Assembly (NCBI RefSeq): GCF_012034935.1 | Contig: NZ_JAATEN010000006.1 | Location: 1-64,000, forward strand | Origin: Streptomyces zingiberis | GTDB taxonomy: Bacteria > Actinomycetota > Actinomycetes > Streptomycetales > Streptomycetaceae | DNA: 64,000 nucleotides | Direction of reading: 5' to 3' | Shown here: in pieces, positions 45,701-53,754 of the stretch | Layout of the letters: every line of letters begins with the position of its first letter | Position numbering within the stretch: position 1 is the stretch's first letter | Made by a program: the position numbers and the translations under genes | The notes under the pieces: model-generated | What the model saw: only the letters and a program-made list of their open reading frames with translations | Told to the model about the DNA's origin: nothing | Database searches by the model: none

Positions 45701-46422
45701 AGCTCGTCGCGCAGGCGCGGGAGGAGGCGCTGCGGTCGGCGACCGCGGCCGAGGAGCAGGCGGACACCATGGTGGGCGCCGCCCGCCGGGAGGCCGGCCG
45801 GCTCGTCGACGAGGCGACCGCCGAGGGCAACGGCCTGGTCGAGCGGGCCCGTACCGACTCCGACACCATGCTGGCCGAGGCCCGCCGGGACGCCACCGCC
45901 ATCCGGGAGCGCGCCGAGGGGCTGCGCCGCCGCATCGAGTCGGAGATGGAGCAACTGCACGAGCGGGCCCGCCGGGAGGCCGCGGAGACCGTGAAGGCGG
46001 CCGGTGAGCGGGCGGACAAGCTGGTCGCGGCGGCCACCCGGCAGGCCGAGGAGGCCGAGCGCAAGGCCGAGAAGCTGGTCGCGGACGCGAACGGCGAGGC
46101 CGGCCGGGTCCGGATCGCGGCGGTGAAGAAGGCCGAGGCGCTGCTGAAGGAGGCCGGGCAGAAGAAGGCCGAGATCGAGCGCGAGGCGGAGAAGGTACGG
46201 GCCGACGCGGAGGCCGAGGCCAAGCGGACGGTCGACGAGGGCCAGCGCGAGCTGGAGATCCTGGTCCGCCGGCGCGAGGACATCAACGCCGAGATCTCCC
46301 GGGTCCAGGACGTCCTGGAGGCCCTGGAGTCCTTCGAGGCGCCGGGGGCCGCCGGGGCCCCGAACGGGGTGAAGGCGACGGCCGGGTCGGCCCGCGCCGG
46401 CGGCAAGAGTTCCGAAAGCTGA
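42799..46422 (+). CDS. scy: Scy, polarisome coiled-coil scaffold
   Basis: Cytoskeletal scaffold at hyphal tips that works with DivIVA and FilP to set polar growth and branching. 1207 aa, nearly all predicted coiled coil: a short N-terminal motif (VRGYDRYEADDHLSKFEAEMERLKTER) like that of DivIVA-type proteins, then long runs of Ala/Glu/Arg-rich heptads (AEELRxEAxEEAERLR type) to about residue 1170, and a short non-helical end. I recall the S. coelicolor protein as longer (about 1300 aa), so repeat number may differ. ATG 42799 with GGGGACGG upstream; GTG 42811 is an alternative. Its neighbour is FilP, as in other streptomycetes. Confidence 0.93.
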   Translation: MDRAVRGYDRYEADDHLSKFEAEMERLKTEREKAVQHADDLGYQVEVLRAKLHEARRTIMSRPAYDHGDLGYQAEQLLRNAQIQADQLRTDAERELREARAQTQRLLQEAAERQARLEAELHGEAVERRRRLDEELAERRRTVEAHVNENVAWAEQLRARTEAQARRLLEESRTEAEQSLAAARSEVQRLTEQARERLGSQAEAARSEAEQMLRRARQDAERLLNAASNQAQEAADHAERLRTSTVGESEQARRQSAELTRGAEQRMKEAEEALRTARAEAERLREEAEAEAARKLSGAESANEQRTRTAKAEIARLVTEATKEAEALKSEAEQIRADAEEAAERMRAEAEEAARSKVAEDSAAQLAKAARSAEELLSKAAEDAKDTTRAATEEAERIRREAEAEAARLSSEAADAAEQVKGAAQDDTKEFRAKTVELQDEARRLRGEAEQARADAVAEAERLRTEARREAAQRIEEAANQAEELLSQAKSDAEELRNGASSDSERVRTEAIERATNLRRQAEEALERARGEAEELRKEALAQARKTADQAVEEAAQLREEAEQAARDRRAEAAAELERLRTEAEERLASAEEALSEARGEAERLRREAVEEAERLRAEAAERLRALQQQAEEEAERVRGEAVSDASAARAEGEAVAVRLRSDALAEAEELRAQAQETADRIRAEATAAAERLGTEAAEALGAAQEEAARRRREAEKLLGDAREEAEEELRRAREQSEELLASARKRVDEAQSEAARLLREAERRSAEMVDAAEQTAQQVRDSVAGLHEQAEQEIAGLRSAAEHAAERTRAEAQGEADRVRADAYAERERASEDATRLRQEARQENDEAKAMADRTVSEAIEESERLRARSREEANKRRSDAAEQADRLLSEAGEESERLRREAAETVTAAQQHAARVRAETERATAEAEALAERLRREAQEEADRTLDEARRSAAQRRSDAAEQADQLVAQAREEALRSATAAEEQADTMVGAARREAGRLVDEATAEGNGLVERARTDSDTMLAEARRDATAIRERAEGLRRRIESEMEQLHERARREAAETVKAAGERADKLVAAATRQAEEAERKAEKLVADANGEAGRVRIAAVKKAEALLKEAGQKKAEIEREAEKVRADAEAEAKRTVDEGQRELEILVRRREDINAEISRVQDVLEALESFEAPGAAGAPNGVKATAGSARAGGKSSES

Positions 46423-46505
46423 CCGATCGGAAACGCGGAGCCCAAAAGGAGGCCCATTCTCCACATCAACCGTGCAACGACTCGATGACACGCCGTACCG
46501 GCGCC

Positions 46506-46511
46506 TAGGAT
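46506..46511 (+). promoter_or_regulatory. Possible filP -10 box
   Basis: TAGGAT, 48 nt upstream of the filP start, in the 137-nt scy-filP gap. A GATGACA-like -35 lies 15-16 bp upstream. Suggests that filP can be transcribed apart from scy. Confidence 0.4.
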
Positions 46512-46559
46512 TCGGCCTATCACCTCACCGGCTCTCTCAGTCTCTTCGACAGGAACCTC

Positions 46560-47495
46560 ATGAGCAGCGACACTTCCTCCCCCTTCGGCTTCGAGCTCGT
46601 GCGGCGTGGATACGACCGCGGCCAGGTGGACGACCGCATCACGAAGCTGGTCGCCGACCGCGACAGTGCCCTGACGCGCATCAACGCCCTGGAGAAGCGG
46701 ATCGAGGAACTGCATCTCGAAACGCAGAACGCCCAGGCCCAGCTCAACGACAGCGAGCCGTCCTACGCCGGTCTCGGAGCCCGGGTCGAGAAGATCCTCC
46801 GCCTCGCCGAGGAGGAGGCCAAGGACCTGCGTGACGAGGCCCGCCGCGCCGCCGACCAGCACCGTGAGCTGGCCGAGTCCGCCGCGCAGCAGGTCCGTCA
46901 CGACGCCGAGAACTACGCCACCGAGCGGAAGCAGAAGGCCGAGGACGAGGGCGCCCGCATCGTCGACCGCGCCAAGGGCGACGCCTCCACCCTCCGTGCC
47001 GACGCCCAGAAGGACGCCCAGGCCAAGCGCGAGGAGGCGGACGCCCTCTTCGAGGAGACCCGCGCCAAGGCCGCCCAGGCCGCCGCGGACTTCGAGACGA
47101 ACCTGGCCAAGCGGCGCGAGCAGTCCGAGCGCGACCTGGCCTCCCGCCAGGCCAAGGCGGAGAAGCGGCTCGCGGAGATCGAGCACCGCGCCGAGCAGCT
47201 CCGGCTGGAGGCGGAGAAGCTCCGCACGGACGCCGAGCGCCGGGCCCGCCAGACGGTGGAGACCGCCCAGCGCCAGGCCGAGGACATCGTGGCCGACGCC
47301 AACGCCAAGGCCGACCGGATCCGCAGCGAGTCCGAGCGGGAGCTGGCGGCGCTCACCAACCGCCGCGACAGCATCAACGCCCAGCTGACCAACGTCCGCG
47401 AGATGCTGGCCACGCTGACCGGTGCCGCCGTGGCCGCGGCCGGCTCCGCGGGCGACGACGAGACCGCGACCGTCCCGGCCCAGCAGCGCGGCTGA
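46560..47495 (+). CDS. filP: FilP, intermediate-filament-like protein
   Basis: Forms filaments that give hyphae stiffness and interacts with DivIVA and Scy at tips. 311 aa, matching the known size. N-terminus about 1-60 with FELVRRGYDRGQVDDRITKLVADRD (the DivIVA-like motif shared with Scy), then a nearly continuous coiled coil about 75-270 rich in Ala, Glu and Arg, and an acidic, Ala-rich end. ATG 46560 with AGGA 7 nt upstream. A strong terminator hairpin follows 24 nt after the stop. Confidence 0.95.
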   Translation: MSSDTSSPFGFELVRRGYDRGQVDDRITKLVADRDSALTRINALEKRIEELHLETQNAQAQLNDSEPSYAGLGARVEKILRLAEEEAKDLRDEARRAADQHRELAESAAQQVRHDAENYATERKQKAEDEGARIVDRAKGDASTLRADAQKDAQAKREEADALFEETRAKAAQAAADFETNLAKRREQSERDLASRQAKAEKRLAEIEHRAEQLRLEAEKLRTDAERRARQTVETAQRQAEDIVADANAKADRIRSESERELAALTNRRDSINAQLTNVREMLATLTGAAVAAAGSAGDDETATVPAQQRG

Positions 47496-47518
47496 CCCCC
47501 GCCGGGCCGTTTGCCGTA

Positions 47519-47559
47519 CCGCGCCCCCCGCCGCCGTCATCCGGTGGCGGGGGGCGCGG
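47519..47559. terminator. filP terminator hairpin
   Basis: Arms 47519-47532 (CCGCGCCCCCCGCC) and 47546-47559 are perfect complements over 14 bp, with a few more pairs inside. Position 24 nt past the filP stop fits a terminator. Confidence 0.75.
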
Positions 47560-47837
47560 CGCTGTGGTGCCCGGCCGGCGACCGGATGGCGCCGGGGTGG
47601 GATCGTGACGGGGACGGGCGCGGGGCCGCTCCCGCACGCCGGGGAACGCCCCGGGATCGCGGGGCGGAGCGGTGGACCGGCGAAGGGGCGGAGGGGCCGG
47701 GTGGCCGGCGGGGCCGGGGGCCGGCCGGAGGGGGCCACGGGAGGCGGGCGCGTCGCCGGTACCCTCCTAGGACCCGGGGGACGCCGACGTTCACGCAGGC
47801 ACCAGGCCGCCGGGGACCATCCGGCGAGGGGCGGAGA

Positions 47838-49109
47838 ATGATCGAGGCAGTCGGCCTGACGAAGCGCTACGGCGCCAAGACGGCCGTGTACAACTTGTCC
47901 TTCCAGGTGCGGCCCGGGGTCGTCACCGGGTTTCTGGGGCCGAACGGCTCCGGCAAGTCGACGACCATGCGCATGATCCTGGGGCTGGACGCACCGACCA
48001 GCGGCCATGTGACCATCGGCGGGCTGCCGTTCCGGCGGGTGCCCAACGCTCCCCGCCAGGTGGGGGCATTGCTGGACGCCAAGGCGGTGCACGGGGGCCG
48101 CAACGCGCGGAACCACCTCCTCGCCCTCGCCCAGCTCTCCGGCATCCCCGCGCGCCGGGTCGACGAGGTGCTCGGCCTCGTGGGCCTGCACGACGTGGCG
48201 AAGCGGCGCTCGGGTGGCTTCTCCCTCGGCATGGGGCAGCGTCTGGGCATCGCCGGCGCGCTGCTGGGCGACCCGCAGGTGCTGCTCTTCGACGAGCCGG
48301 TCAACGGACTCGACCCCGAGGGCATCCTGTGGGTGCGGAACCTGATGAAGGGCCTCGCCGCCGAGGGCCGCACCGTGTTCGTCTCCAGCCATCTGATGAG
48401 CGAGATGGCGCTGACCGCGGACCATCTCATCGTGATCGGCCGGGGCCAGCTGATGGCCGATATGAGCGTCAAGGAGTTCATCTCCCGTCACTCGACCGGC
48501 TACGCCCGGGTCCGGACCCCGGAGGGCGCCCCGGAGCAGCGGGAGAAGCTGACGGCGGTGGTGAACGAGGCGGGCGGCCAGGTGGCGCCCGAGCAGGACG
48601 GTGCCCTGCGCGTCTCCGGGCTGCCGCTGCCGCGGATCAGCGACCTGGCGCACGACGCCGGGGTGCGGCTGTGGGAGCTGTCACCGCACCAGGGCTCGCT
48701 GGAAGAGGCCTACATGCAGATGACGCAGGGGGCGGTGGACTACCGCTCCTCCTCCGACCCGCGGGCCGGGCTCCAGCAGCCGGGCCCCGGGCCGATGGGG
48801 CAGCCGGGTCCGGCGGGGGCCATGGGACCGGGCGGGCCGACGGGTCCCGCGGGCCCCGGTCAGCTTCCCCCGGGCGGATATCCACCGCCCCAGGGCGGCT
48901 ACGGCCCGCAGCCCGGCGGCTACCCGCCCCCCGGGGCCGCACCGGGGCAGCCGTACGCGGCCGGAGCGCCGCAGACCGGTACCGCGGCCGGAGCGCCGCA
49001 GTTCGGCACCGCGGCCGGAGCGCCGCAGCCCGGCCCGTACGGGCCGCCGCCCACCGCCCCCGGAGCCGCTCCCGAGATGACGAAGCGTGACAGCGAGGAC
49101 GCCCGATGA
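47838..49109 (+). CDS. ABC transporter ATP-binding subunit with Pro/Gly-rich tail
   Basis: Nucleotide-binding subunit of an ABC-2-type exporter, 423 aa. ATPase domain about 1-225: Walker A GPNGSGKST, Q-loop (in a modified form), signature SLGMGQRLGIAGAL, Walker B VLLFDEPVNGLDPEG, switch His in SSHLMSE. A DUF4162-like region follows to about 300, then about 115 residues rich in Pro, Gly, Gln and Tyr with GGYGPQPGGYPPP and GAPQ repeats, expected to be disordered. ATG 47838 has GGCGGAGA upstream. Stop and permease start overlap (ATGA). The cargo is unknown. Confidence 0.92.
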   Translation: MIEAVGLTKRYGAKTAVYNLSFQVRPGVVTGFLGPNGSGKSTTMRMILGLDAPTSGHVTIGGLPFRRVPNAPRQVGALLDAKAVHGGRNARNHLLALAQLSGIPARRVDEVLGLVGLHDVAKRRSGGFSLGMGQRLGIAGALLGDPQVLLFDEPVNGLDPEGILWVRNLMKGLAAEGRTVFVSSHLMSEMALTADHLIVIGRGQLMADMSVKEFISRHSTGYARVRTPEGAPEQREKLTAVVNEAGGQVAPEQDGALRVSGLPLPRISDLAHDAGVRLWELSPHQGSLEEAYMQMTQGAVDYRSSSDPRAGLQQPGPGPMGQPGPAGAMGPGGPTGPAGPGQLPPGGYPPPQGGYGPQPGGYPPPGAAPGQPYAAGAPQTGTAAGAPQFGTAAGAPQPGPYGPPPTAPGAAPEMTKRDSEDAR

Positions 49110-50788
49110 CCACCCCTCAGCAGCCCCAGTCCGGTACCCCGGCCACGCCGCCGCAGGCCCCGCCGCCGGACGGCCCCGCCGGGACCGCGCACGGATCGGC
49201 CACCGGCCCCGCCGTTCCCCCCGCCGCCCCGGCGTCCCCGCCCGCGCGGCCCTCCGGGGCGCCGGACGCAGGCGCCGCGGGTGCGCCGGACGCGGGCGCC
49301 GCGGGTGCGCCGGACGGGGCTGAGGCGCCCTCGCCGGCCACCGCCGTGCTGCGCAGGGTCACCGCCGGATCCGACGGACCGGCGGCGTCCCGGGAGGACT
49401 CCGCGAGCTCCTCCGAGCCCGCGGCCGCCGCGCCGGGGTCCCCCGGGGCGCCGGACACCTCACCGGCGCCACCGGCCCCGGAACAGGCCCCGTCCGGGGC
49501 GGATGCCGTGTCCGCCCCCGCCGGCGCCGGGGCGGACACGGGGTCGCCGGGTGCCGGGCCGGACCCGTCCGGGGCGGCCGCCCCGCCGGCGCCGGCCGGG
49601 CCCATGCCGGCCGCCGCCGCGCCGTACGGCGCTCCCGGTGCCCCGGAGGGGCCGCCGCACCAGCCGTCCGCCCAGGGCGCGCAGGGTGCCCCGGGAGCCC
49701 AGCAGTTCGGTGCTCCGCACCCGCACTACCGGCCCCCGCACCCGCAGCAGGCCCCCCACCAGGTACAGGCACAGACCCAGCCGCCGGCCCAGCCGCAGTC
49801 CGGATACGGCCACCCCCAGCCGGCGGCCTCCGTCCCGCAGCCCGGTGGGGCCCCGCAGCCGCACGCGCAGGCACCGGTACCGCCACCGTCCGGGTACGGC
49901 CACCCCCAGCAGGCGACCGCCCAGCAGGTGCCGTCCGGGCAGCCCGGTTACGGCCACCCGCACCAGGGCCAGGGCGCGGGCCAGGCGTCGCCGGCCGCCA
50001 TGGGCTACCGGTCACCGATCCCGGTGCGGAACACCCACCTCGGGCACGCCCTGGCCGCCGAGTGGACCAAGATCCGTACGGTCCGCTCCACGGTCTGGAC
50101 GCTGACCGTGATGGCGGTGCTCGTCCTCGGCATCGGCTTCCTGGTGAACAACTTCACCGAGACCAGCGACTACGACGCGAACCCGCCCATCATGAACGGG
50201 CTGTTCGGGCTGATCCTCGGCCAGATCTGCGTGGTCACCCTCGGCGTGCTGGTGATCTCCTCGGAGTACGGCACCGGCCTGATCCGCACCACGCTCACCG
50301 CCGCCCCGCGCCGCTCCCGGGTGCTGACCGCCAAGGTGCTGGTCTTCCTCGCCGTCTCGTGGACGGTCACCACGGTGGTCTGCGCGCTCACCGCCCTCAT
50401 GGGCACCGCGATGCACAACGGACCGGGGGTGGCGGAGGCCACCGCCTCCGAATGGGCCGGCGCCACCGTCTGGGCCGGTCTGTATGTCGCCCTGCTCGGC
50501 GTGCTGGCGATGGCCGTCGGTGCCATGCTCCGCCACTCGGCCGGAGCGATCACCGCCATGCTCGGGGTGGTCCTCCTGCCCGCGATCCTCCCGGCGTTCA
50601 TGATGTTCTCCGAGAGCATGCGGCCCGCGGCCGAGAAGATCCTGGAGTACAACGCGATCAACTCCCTGGCCGCCCTGCACCAGGTGACCGGCGACGGTGA
50701 CGGGATGAGCCAGCTGCTGCTGCTCGCCGGGGTCACGGCGGTGGCCCTCGCCGGCGCGTACACCCTGCTGGAGCGGCGGGACGTCTGA
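49106..50788 (+). CDS. ABC-2 permease with about 290-residue disordered N-terminus
   Basis: Membrane subunit of the exporter, 560 aa, about twice the usual length. Residues 1-290 are Pro/Ala/Gly/Gln-rich without secondary structure, with repeated SGYGHPQ words; the region from about 300 has six hydrophobic helices (first about 328-348, last about 534-552) and the ABC-2 pattern HALAAEWTKIRTVRSTVWTL. Both the ATPase tail and this extension face the cytoplasm, so two long disordered regions meet in one complex. ATG 49106 overlaps the ATPase stop. Confidence 0.9.
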   Translation: MTTPQQPQSGTPATPPQAPPPDGPAGTAHGSATGPAVPPAAPASPPARPSGAPDAGAAGAPDAGAAGAPDGAEAPSPATAVLRRVTAGSDGPAASREDSASSSEPAAAAPGSPGAPDTSPAPPAPEQAPSGADAVSAPAGAGADTGSPGAGPDPSGAAAPPAPAGPMPAAAAPYGAPGAPEGPPHQPSAQGAQGAPGAQQFGAPHPHYRPPHPQQAPHQVQAQTQPPAQPQSGYGHPQPAASVPQPGGAPQPHAQAPVPPPSGYGHPQQATAQQVPSGQPGYGHPHQGQGAGQASPAAMGYRSPIPVRNTHLGHALAAEWTKIRTVRSTVWTLTVMAVLVLGIGFLVNNFTETSDYDANPPIMNGLFGLILGQICVVTLGVLVISSEYGTGLIRTTLTAAPRRSRVLTAKVLVFLAVSWTVTTVVCALTALMGTAMHNGPGVAEATASEWAGATVWAGLYVALLGVLAMAVGAMLRHSAGAITAMLGVVLLPAILPAFMMFSESMRPAAEKILEYNAINSLAALHQVTGDGDGMSQLLLLAGVTAVALAGAYTLLERRDV

Positions 50789-50791
50789 CCG

Positions 50792-50830
50792 CCGGTCCCG
50801 GCGCCGGCTGGTCACCGGCGCCGGGACCGG
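50792..50830. terminator. 16-bp terminator hairpin after the permease gene
   Basis: Arms 50792-50807 and 50815-50830 are perfectly complementary (16 bp), loop CTGGTCA. It begins 3 nt past the permease stop. Confidence 0.8.
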
Positions 50831-50901
50831 GCCGTCACACCGGGCTCCACAGGGGGCTCCACAGCGGGCCGCCACCCCGGTCCCTCACAGGGGCCCGCGG
50901 T

Positions 50902-50940
50902 CACCGGGCCGCGCGCGGTCGAGTCGCGCGCGGCCCGGTG
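50902..50940. terminator. 16-bp terminator hairpin, convergent partner
   Basis: Arms 50902-50917 and 50925-50940 perfectly complementary (16 bp), loop GTCGAGT. It lies 94 nt past the stop of the minus-strand gene ending at 51034 and about 70 nt after the previous hairpin, giving a back-to-back pair of terminators in the convergent gap. Confidence 0.75.
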
Positions 50941-51033
50941 CCGCCGTTCCGCACCCGTCCGTTCCGCACCCGTCCGCCGGGCCGTACCGGCCCGGTCCCG
51001 CCGGTCCCGCCGGACGCGCCGGGGCCTCGGCGT

Positions 51034-51378
51034 TCAGTAACGCGGCGCGTTACGGGACCGCTGCACCCGAGTGGTGCGGCGGTCCCGGGCGTTCCAGCAG
51101 GCGCGGTGCCAGTGCCGCCGGTCGTCCACCGGGCGCAGCCGGGCCCAGGCCACCACATGCGGCACGCCGGGCGGGATCTCCTGGTCACAGCCGGGGCAGC
51201 GGTAGTGCTTCGCGGCCGTCGGCCCCCCGACGGGGCGTACCACCCACTCCTCGCCCTGCCAGGTCACCGTGGTGCCCCAGCCGCCGCCGAGCGGCGCCTC
51301 CTCCTCGGCTCCGCCGCGTCCGGCGCCGGTACGGGAAGGGCTGCTGCCGCCACGGGGGCGGTTACGACGCGGGGACAC
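51034..51378 (-). CDS. Small Cys/His protein, possible zinc-binding
   Basis: Protein of 114 aa, not assigned to a named family. The N-terminal 35 residues are basic and low-complexity. The C-terminal part has YRCPGCDQEIPPG, then HVVAW, then HWHRACWNARDRR: two Cys, His and Cys positioned as in a zinc ribbon/treble clef. Streptomyces homologues are often labelled ATP/GTP-binding, which I cannot support. GTG 51378 follows GAGAGG. The upstream frame to 51717 is not coding by composition. Confidence 0.78.
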   Translation of the reverse strand: MSPRRNRPRGGSSPSRTGAGRGGAEEEAPLGGGWGTTVTWQGEEWVVRPVGGPTAAKHYRCPGCDQEIPPGVPHVVAWARLRPVDDRRHWHRACWNARDRRTTRVQRSRNAPRY

Positions 51379-51857
51379 GGGGCACCTCTCGTCTCGGTCT
51401 CCGGCGTGGACGGTCTTCCGCCACCCAAGCCTACGCGCCGGCACGCTCCCGGCGTCCGGAACTCCCCGGATCCTCCCGGAACCTCCGCGAGGCTTCCGGC
51501 CCCGTCCGGGCCCCGCGCCACAGAACCGCAGGCCCCACGGAAGCGCCCCACCCCGCCGCCCCAACTCGCCCGGTCCCCCGAACCACGGGGAGCCCGGAAC
51601 CCCGGCCCGCCCCGCCGACCCCCCCGTTCGGATACGCAGATGATCGGGCAAATTCCCCGGCGGGCCGTTGCCCCGGACATGGATCGGACGTTGTTGCCAG
51701 TGGAACGGCCGCCCCAAGGGCCGGCGGGGGGTGCCGGGCGTTCACGGCCCCGGCGCGAGGAGACGGAGACGCGATGCGGGTGGGAGCGTACGGCCAGCCG
51801 ACAACCGGCGGAGGCGCCCCGGAACTCACACCCCCGGCGCGAGGAGGCAGAGGCGCG
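51379..51857. other. Divergent region with duplicated start area
   Basis: 479 nt between the zinc-type gene and the flavin-dependent oxidoreductase. It is GC-rich with no supported gene. At its right end it carries the first copy of a repeat that contains the ribosome site and start codon of the next gene (51751-51789). Confidence 0.55.
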
Positions 51858-51873
51858 ATGCGGGTCGGAGCGT
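51751..51873 (+). repeat. Duplicated translation start region
   Basis: Copy 1 (51751-51789) and copy 2 (51835-51873) share CGGCGCGAGGAG, the ATG, and the first codons ATGCGGGTSGGAGCGT. They are 84 bp apart, so both ATGs (51774 and 51858) are in the same frame. Use of the first would add 28 residues. Confidence 0.9.
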
Positions 51874-52886
51874 TCGTCCTGGCGGCCCAGTTCCCGGGCC
51901 AGGGGGCGGGGGAGGCGCTGCGCCGCGCGGTGCGTACCGCCGAGGAGGCCGAGGCGGCGGGGCTCGACGCGGTGTGGCTCGCGGAGCACCACTTCGTCCC
52001 GTACGGGGTCTGCCCGTCCGCCGTGACGCTGGCGGCGCTGCTGCTCGGCCGCACCCGCCGGATCCGGGTCGGGACGGCGGTGAGCGTGCTGCCCACCCTT
52101 CACCCCGTCCAACTCGGCGAGCAGGCCGCGCTGTTGCACCTGCTCTCCGGTGGCCGCTTCACCCTGGGCGTCGGGCGCGGCGGCCCGTGGGTGGATCTGG
52201 AGGTCTTCGGGGCGGGGCTGCCCGCGCACGAGCGGGGCTTCCCGGAATCCCTGGACCTGCTGTTGCGCTGGCTGAGCGAGCCGGCCGTGGGCGCCGCCGG
52301 CGAGCGGTACCGCTTCCGCGAGGTCCCGGTCGTCCCCCGGCCGGACGACCTTCCGGAGCGGCCGGAGGGCCCGCCGGTGCTGGTGGCGTGCACCTCGCGG
52401 CGGGGTGTGCGGCTGGCCGCCGAGCGCGGGCTGCCGATGCTGCTGGGGATGCACTGCGGGGACGAGGAGAAGGCCGAGATGGTGGCCTTCTGGCAGCGGT
52501 GCGCCCGGGAGGCGGGGCGCGGCGCGGGGGAGATCGCGGCGGCGGGACACGTGTCCGCGGGCGTCGCCCAGGTCGGCGACTCCCGTGCGGACGCCGTGGA
52601 GACGCTGCTCAAGGCGATGCCCGGCTGGCTCCGTCAGGGGCTTGGGGCCCATGTCACCGTCGACGGCCGGCCGCGCCGGATGCGGGATCCGCACGCGTAC
52701 ACCGAACTCCTCTGCGCGCTGCACCCGGTGGGACCGCCGCGGCTCTGCGCGGACCGGCTCGCGGCCACCGCCGAGCGCACCGGCATCACCCGCTTCGCCC
52801 TGCTGGTGGAGGGGTCGGGGGAGACAGCGGCCACGGAGCAGAACGTCCGGCGGCTCGGCCTGGACGTGCTGCCCCTGCTCGGGTAG
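51858..52886 (+). CDS. Luciferase-like flavin-dependent monooxygenase
   Basis: LLM-class oxidoreductase, F420- or FMN-dependent, 342 aa from ATG 51858. TIM-barrel patterns: LDAVWLAEHHFVPYG, RIRVGTAVSVLPTLHPVQLGEQAALLHLLSGGRFTLGVGRG, and GETAATEQNVRRLG. The second ATG is preferred since the family begins near MRVGAFVLAAQFPGQ, and GAGGAGGC lies upstream; the upstream in-frame ATG 51774 has its own ribosome site, so two isoforms are possible. Substrate unknown. Confidence 0.9.
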   Translation: MRVGAFVLAAQFPGQGAGEALRRAVRTAEEAEAAGLDAVWLAEHHFVPYGVCPSAVTLAALLLGRTRRIRVGTAVSVLPTLHPVQLGEQAALLHLLSGGRFTLGVGRGGPWVDLEVFGAGLPAHERGFPESLDLLLRWLSEPAVGAAGERYRFREVPVVPRPDDLPERPEGPPVLVACTSRRGVRLAAERGLPMLLGMHCGDEEKAEMVAFWQRCAREAGRGAGEIAAAGHVSAGVAQVGDSRADAVETLLKAMPGWLRQGLGAHVTVDGRPRRMRDPHAYTELLCALHPVGPPRLCADRLAATAERTGITRFALLVEGSGETAATEQNVRRLGLDVLPLLG

Positions 52887-53132
52887 GGGAGAGCGCGGGA
52901 GGGACGGCCGTGGCCCGGCCGGGGCCGGCGGAGAACCCGGGGGATGGCCGGCCGGGGCCACGGACCCCGGCGGGGCTCCTCTCCCCCGTCGCCCGTTCCC
53001 GCCCCGTCGCCCCGTCTCCCCCGTCGCCCGTTCCCGCCCGTCGCCGCCGGGCCCTGCGCCCCACCGGCCGTGGGCCGGCCGCCGCCCCGCCCGGAGGGGT
53101 CCCCGGTGCGGGTGCGGGGCGGCGGGCCGGGA

Positions 53133-53525
53133 TCAGCAGTCGCGCAGGGTGGGCGACTGGTTGAGGATCTGGCCCCGCACGGAGGTGAAGCGGGCGAGAC
53201 GCTCGTCCGCCGACGCGTCGAGCGGGAAGACGGCCACCCGGTGGCAGTTCTGGAAGGCCAGGCGGACCCCGAAGTGCCGTTCGAGGGCGCCGCGTATCGC
53301 GTTGCTGGCCAGGGCGCGGAGCAGCTGGCCGCGGGCCCGTTCGTCCGGCGGCGGCACCTGGTTGTCGGCGAACTCCCCCCCGTCGACCTTGAGCTGGGCC
53401 ACCAGAGAGCTGATCATCTCCCATGCGTACGGCAGGGAGGTCCGGACGCAGTCGACGAACTCCTTCTCGTCGACCTCGCCTCGCTCGGCCTGTTCCAGCA
53501 GGGCCGGTGAGACGTCCAGCGACAT
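53133..53525 (-). CDS. Conserved hypothetical protein next to nucS
   Basis: Protein of 130 aa of a small Streptomyces family without known function. Helical with MSLDVSPALLEQAERGEVDEKEFVDCVRTSLPY at the start and conserved Cys pairs (FQNCHRV, TLRDC at the end). ATG 53525 is supported by GAGAGGAG. Divergent from nucS with 229 nt between, which is a constant neighbour as far as I recall, but no functional link is shown. Confidence 0.82.
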   Translation of the reverse strand: MSLDVSPALLEQAERGEVDEKEFVDCVRTSLPYAWEMISSLVAQLKVDGGEFADNQVPPPDERARGQLLRALASNAIRGALERHFGVRLAFQNCHRVAVFPLDASADERLARFTSVRGQILNQSPTLRDC

Positions 53526-53740
53526 GGGGTTCTCCTCTCGCGACCCCGCGGGGTCCTCGGACGGCGAAAGGAAGCGCCGCGACGGAGCGTGCCCGCGCGG
53601 CGACTTCGCGCGTCCACGGTAGGCCGCGCAACGGGTGCGCACCAGGAGAATGGCGACAACCGGCCAGTGGTCCCCCGTTCCGCCGCCGGAGACCGGCCAG
53701 GGCGGTCCGGGGCGAATCGCGCCGGCCCCGGGTGGTCGAG

Positions 53741-53746
53741 TAGCGT
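53741..53746 (+). promoter_or_regulatory. -10 box of leaderless nucS
   Basis: TAGCGT, 8 nt before the nucS ATG, no ribosome site between. Confidence 0.45.
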
Positions 53747-53754
53747 GACGCCCC

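Noticed and set aside
42496-46491. A 1331-residue Leu/Gly-rich frame on the minus strand across scy
   Set aside because: It is the antisense of the repeated Scy heptads. The Leu/Gly/Arg composition follows from the complement of GAG, GCC and CGC codons, and no family motif is present.
45270-48653. A very long minus-strand frame across scy, filP and the ABC gene
   Set aside because: Antisense shadow of three well-supported genes; composition matches the complement rather than a protein.
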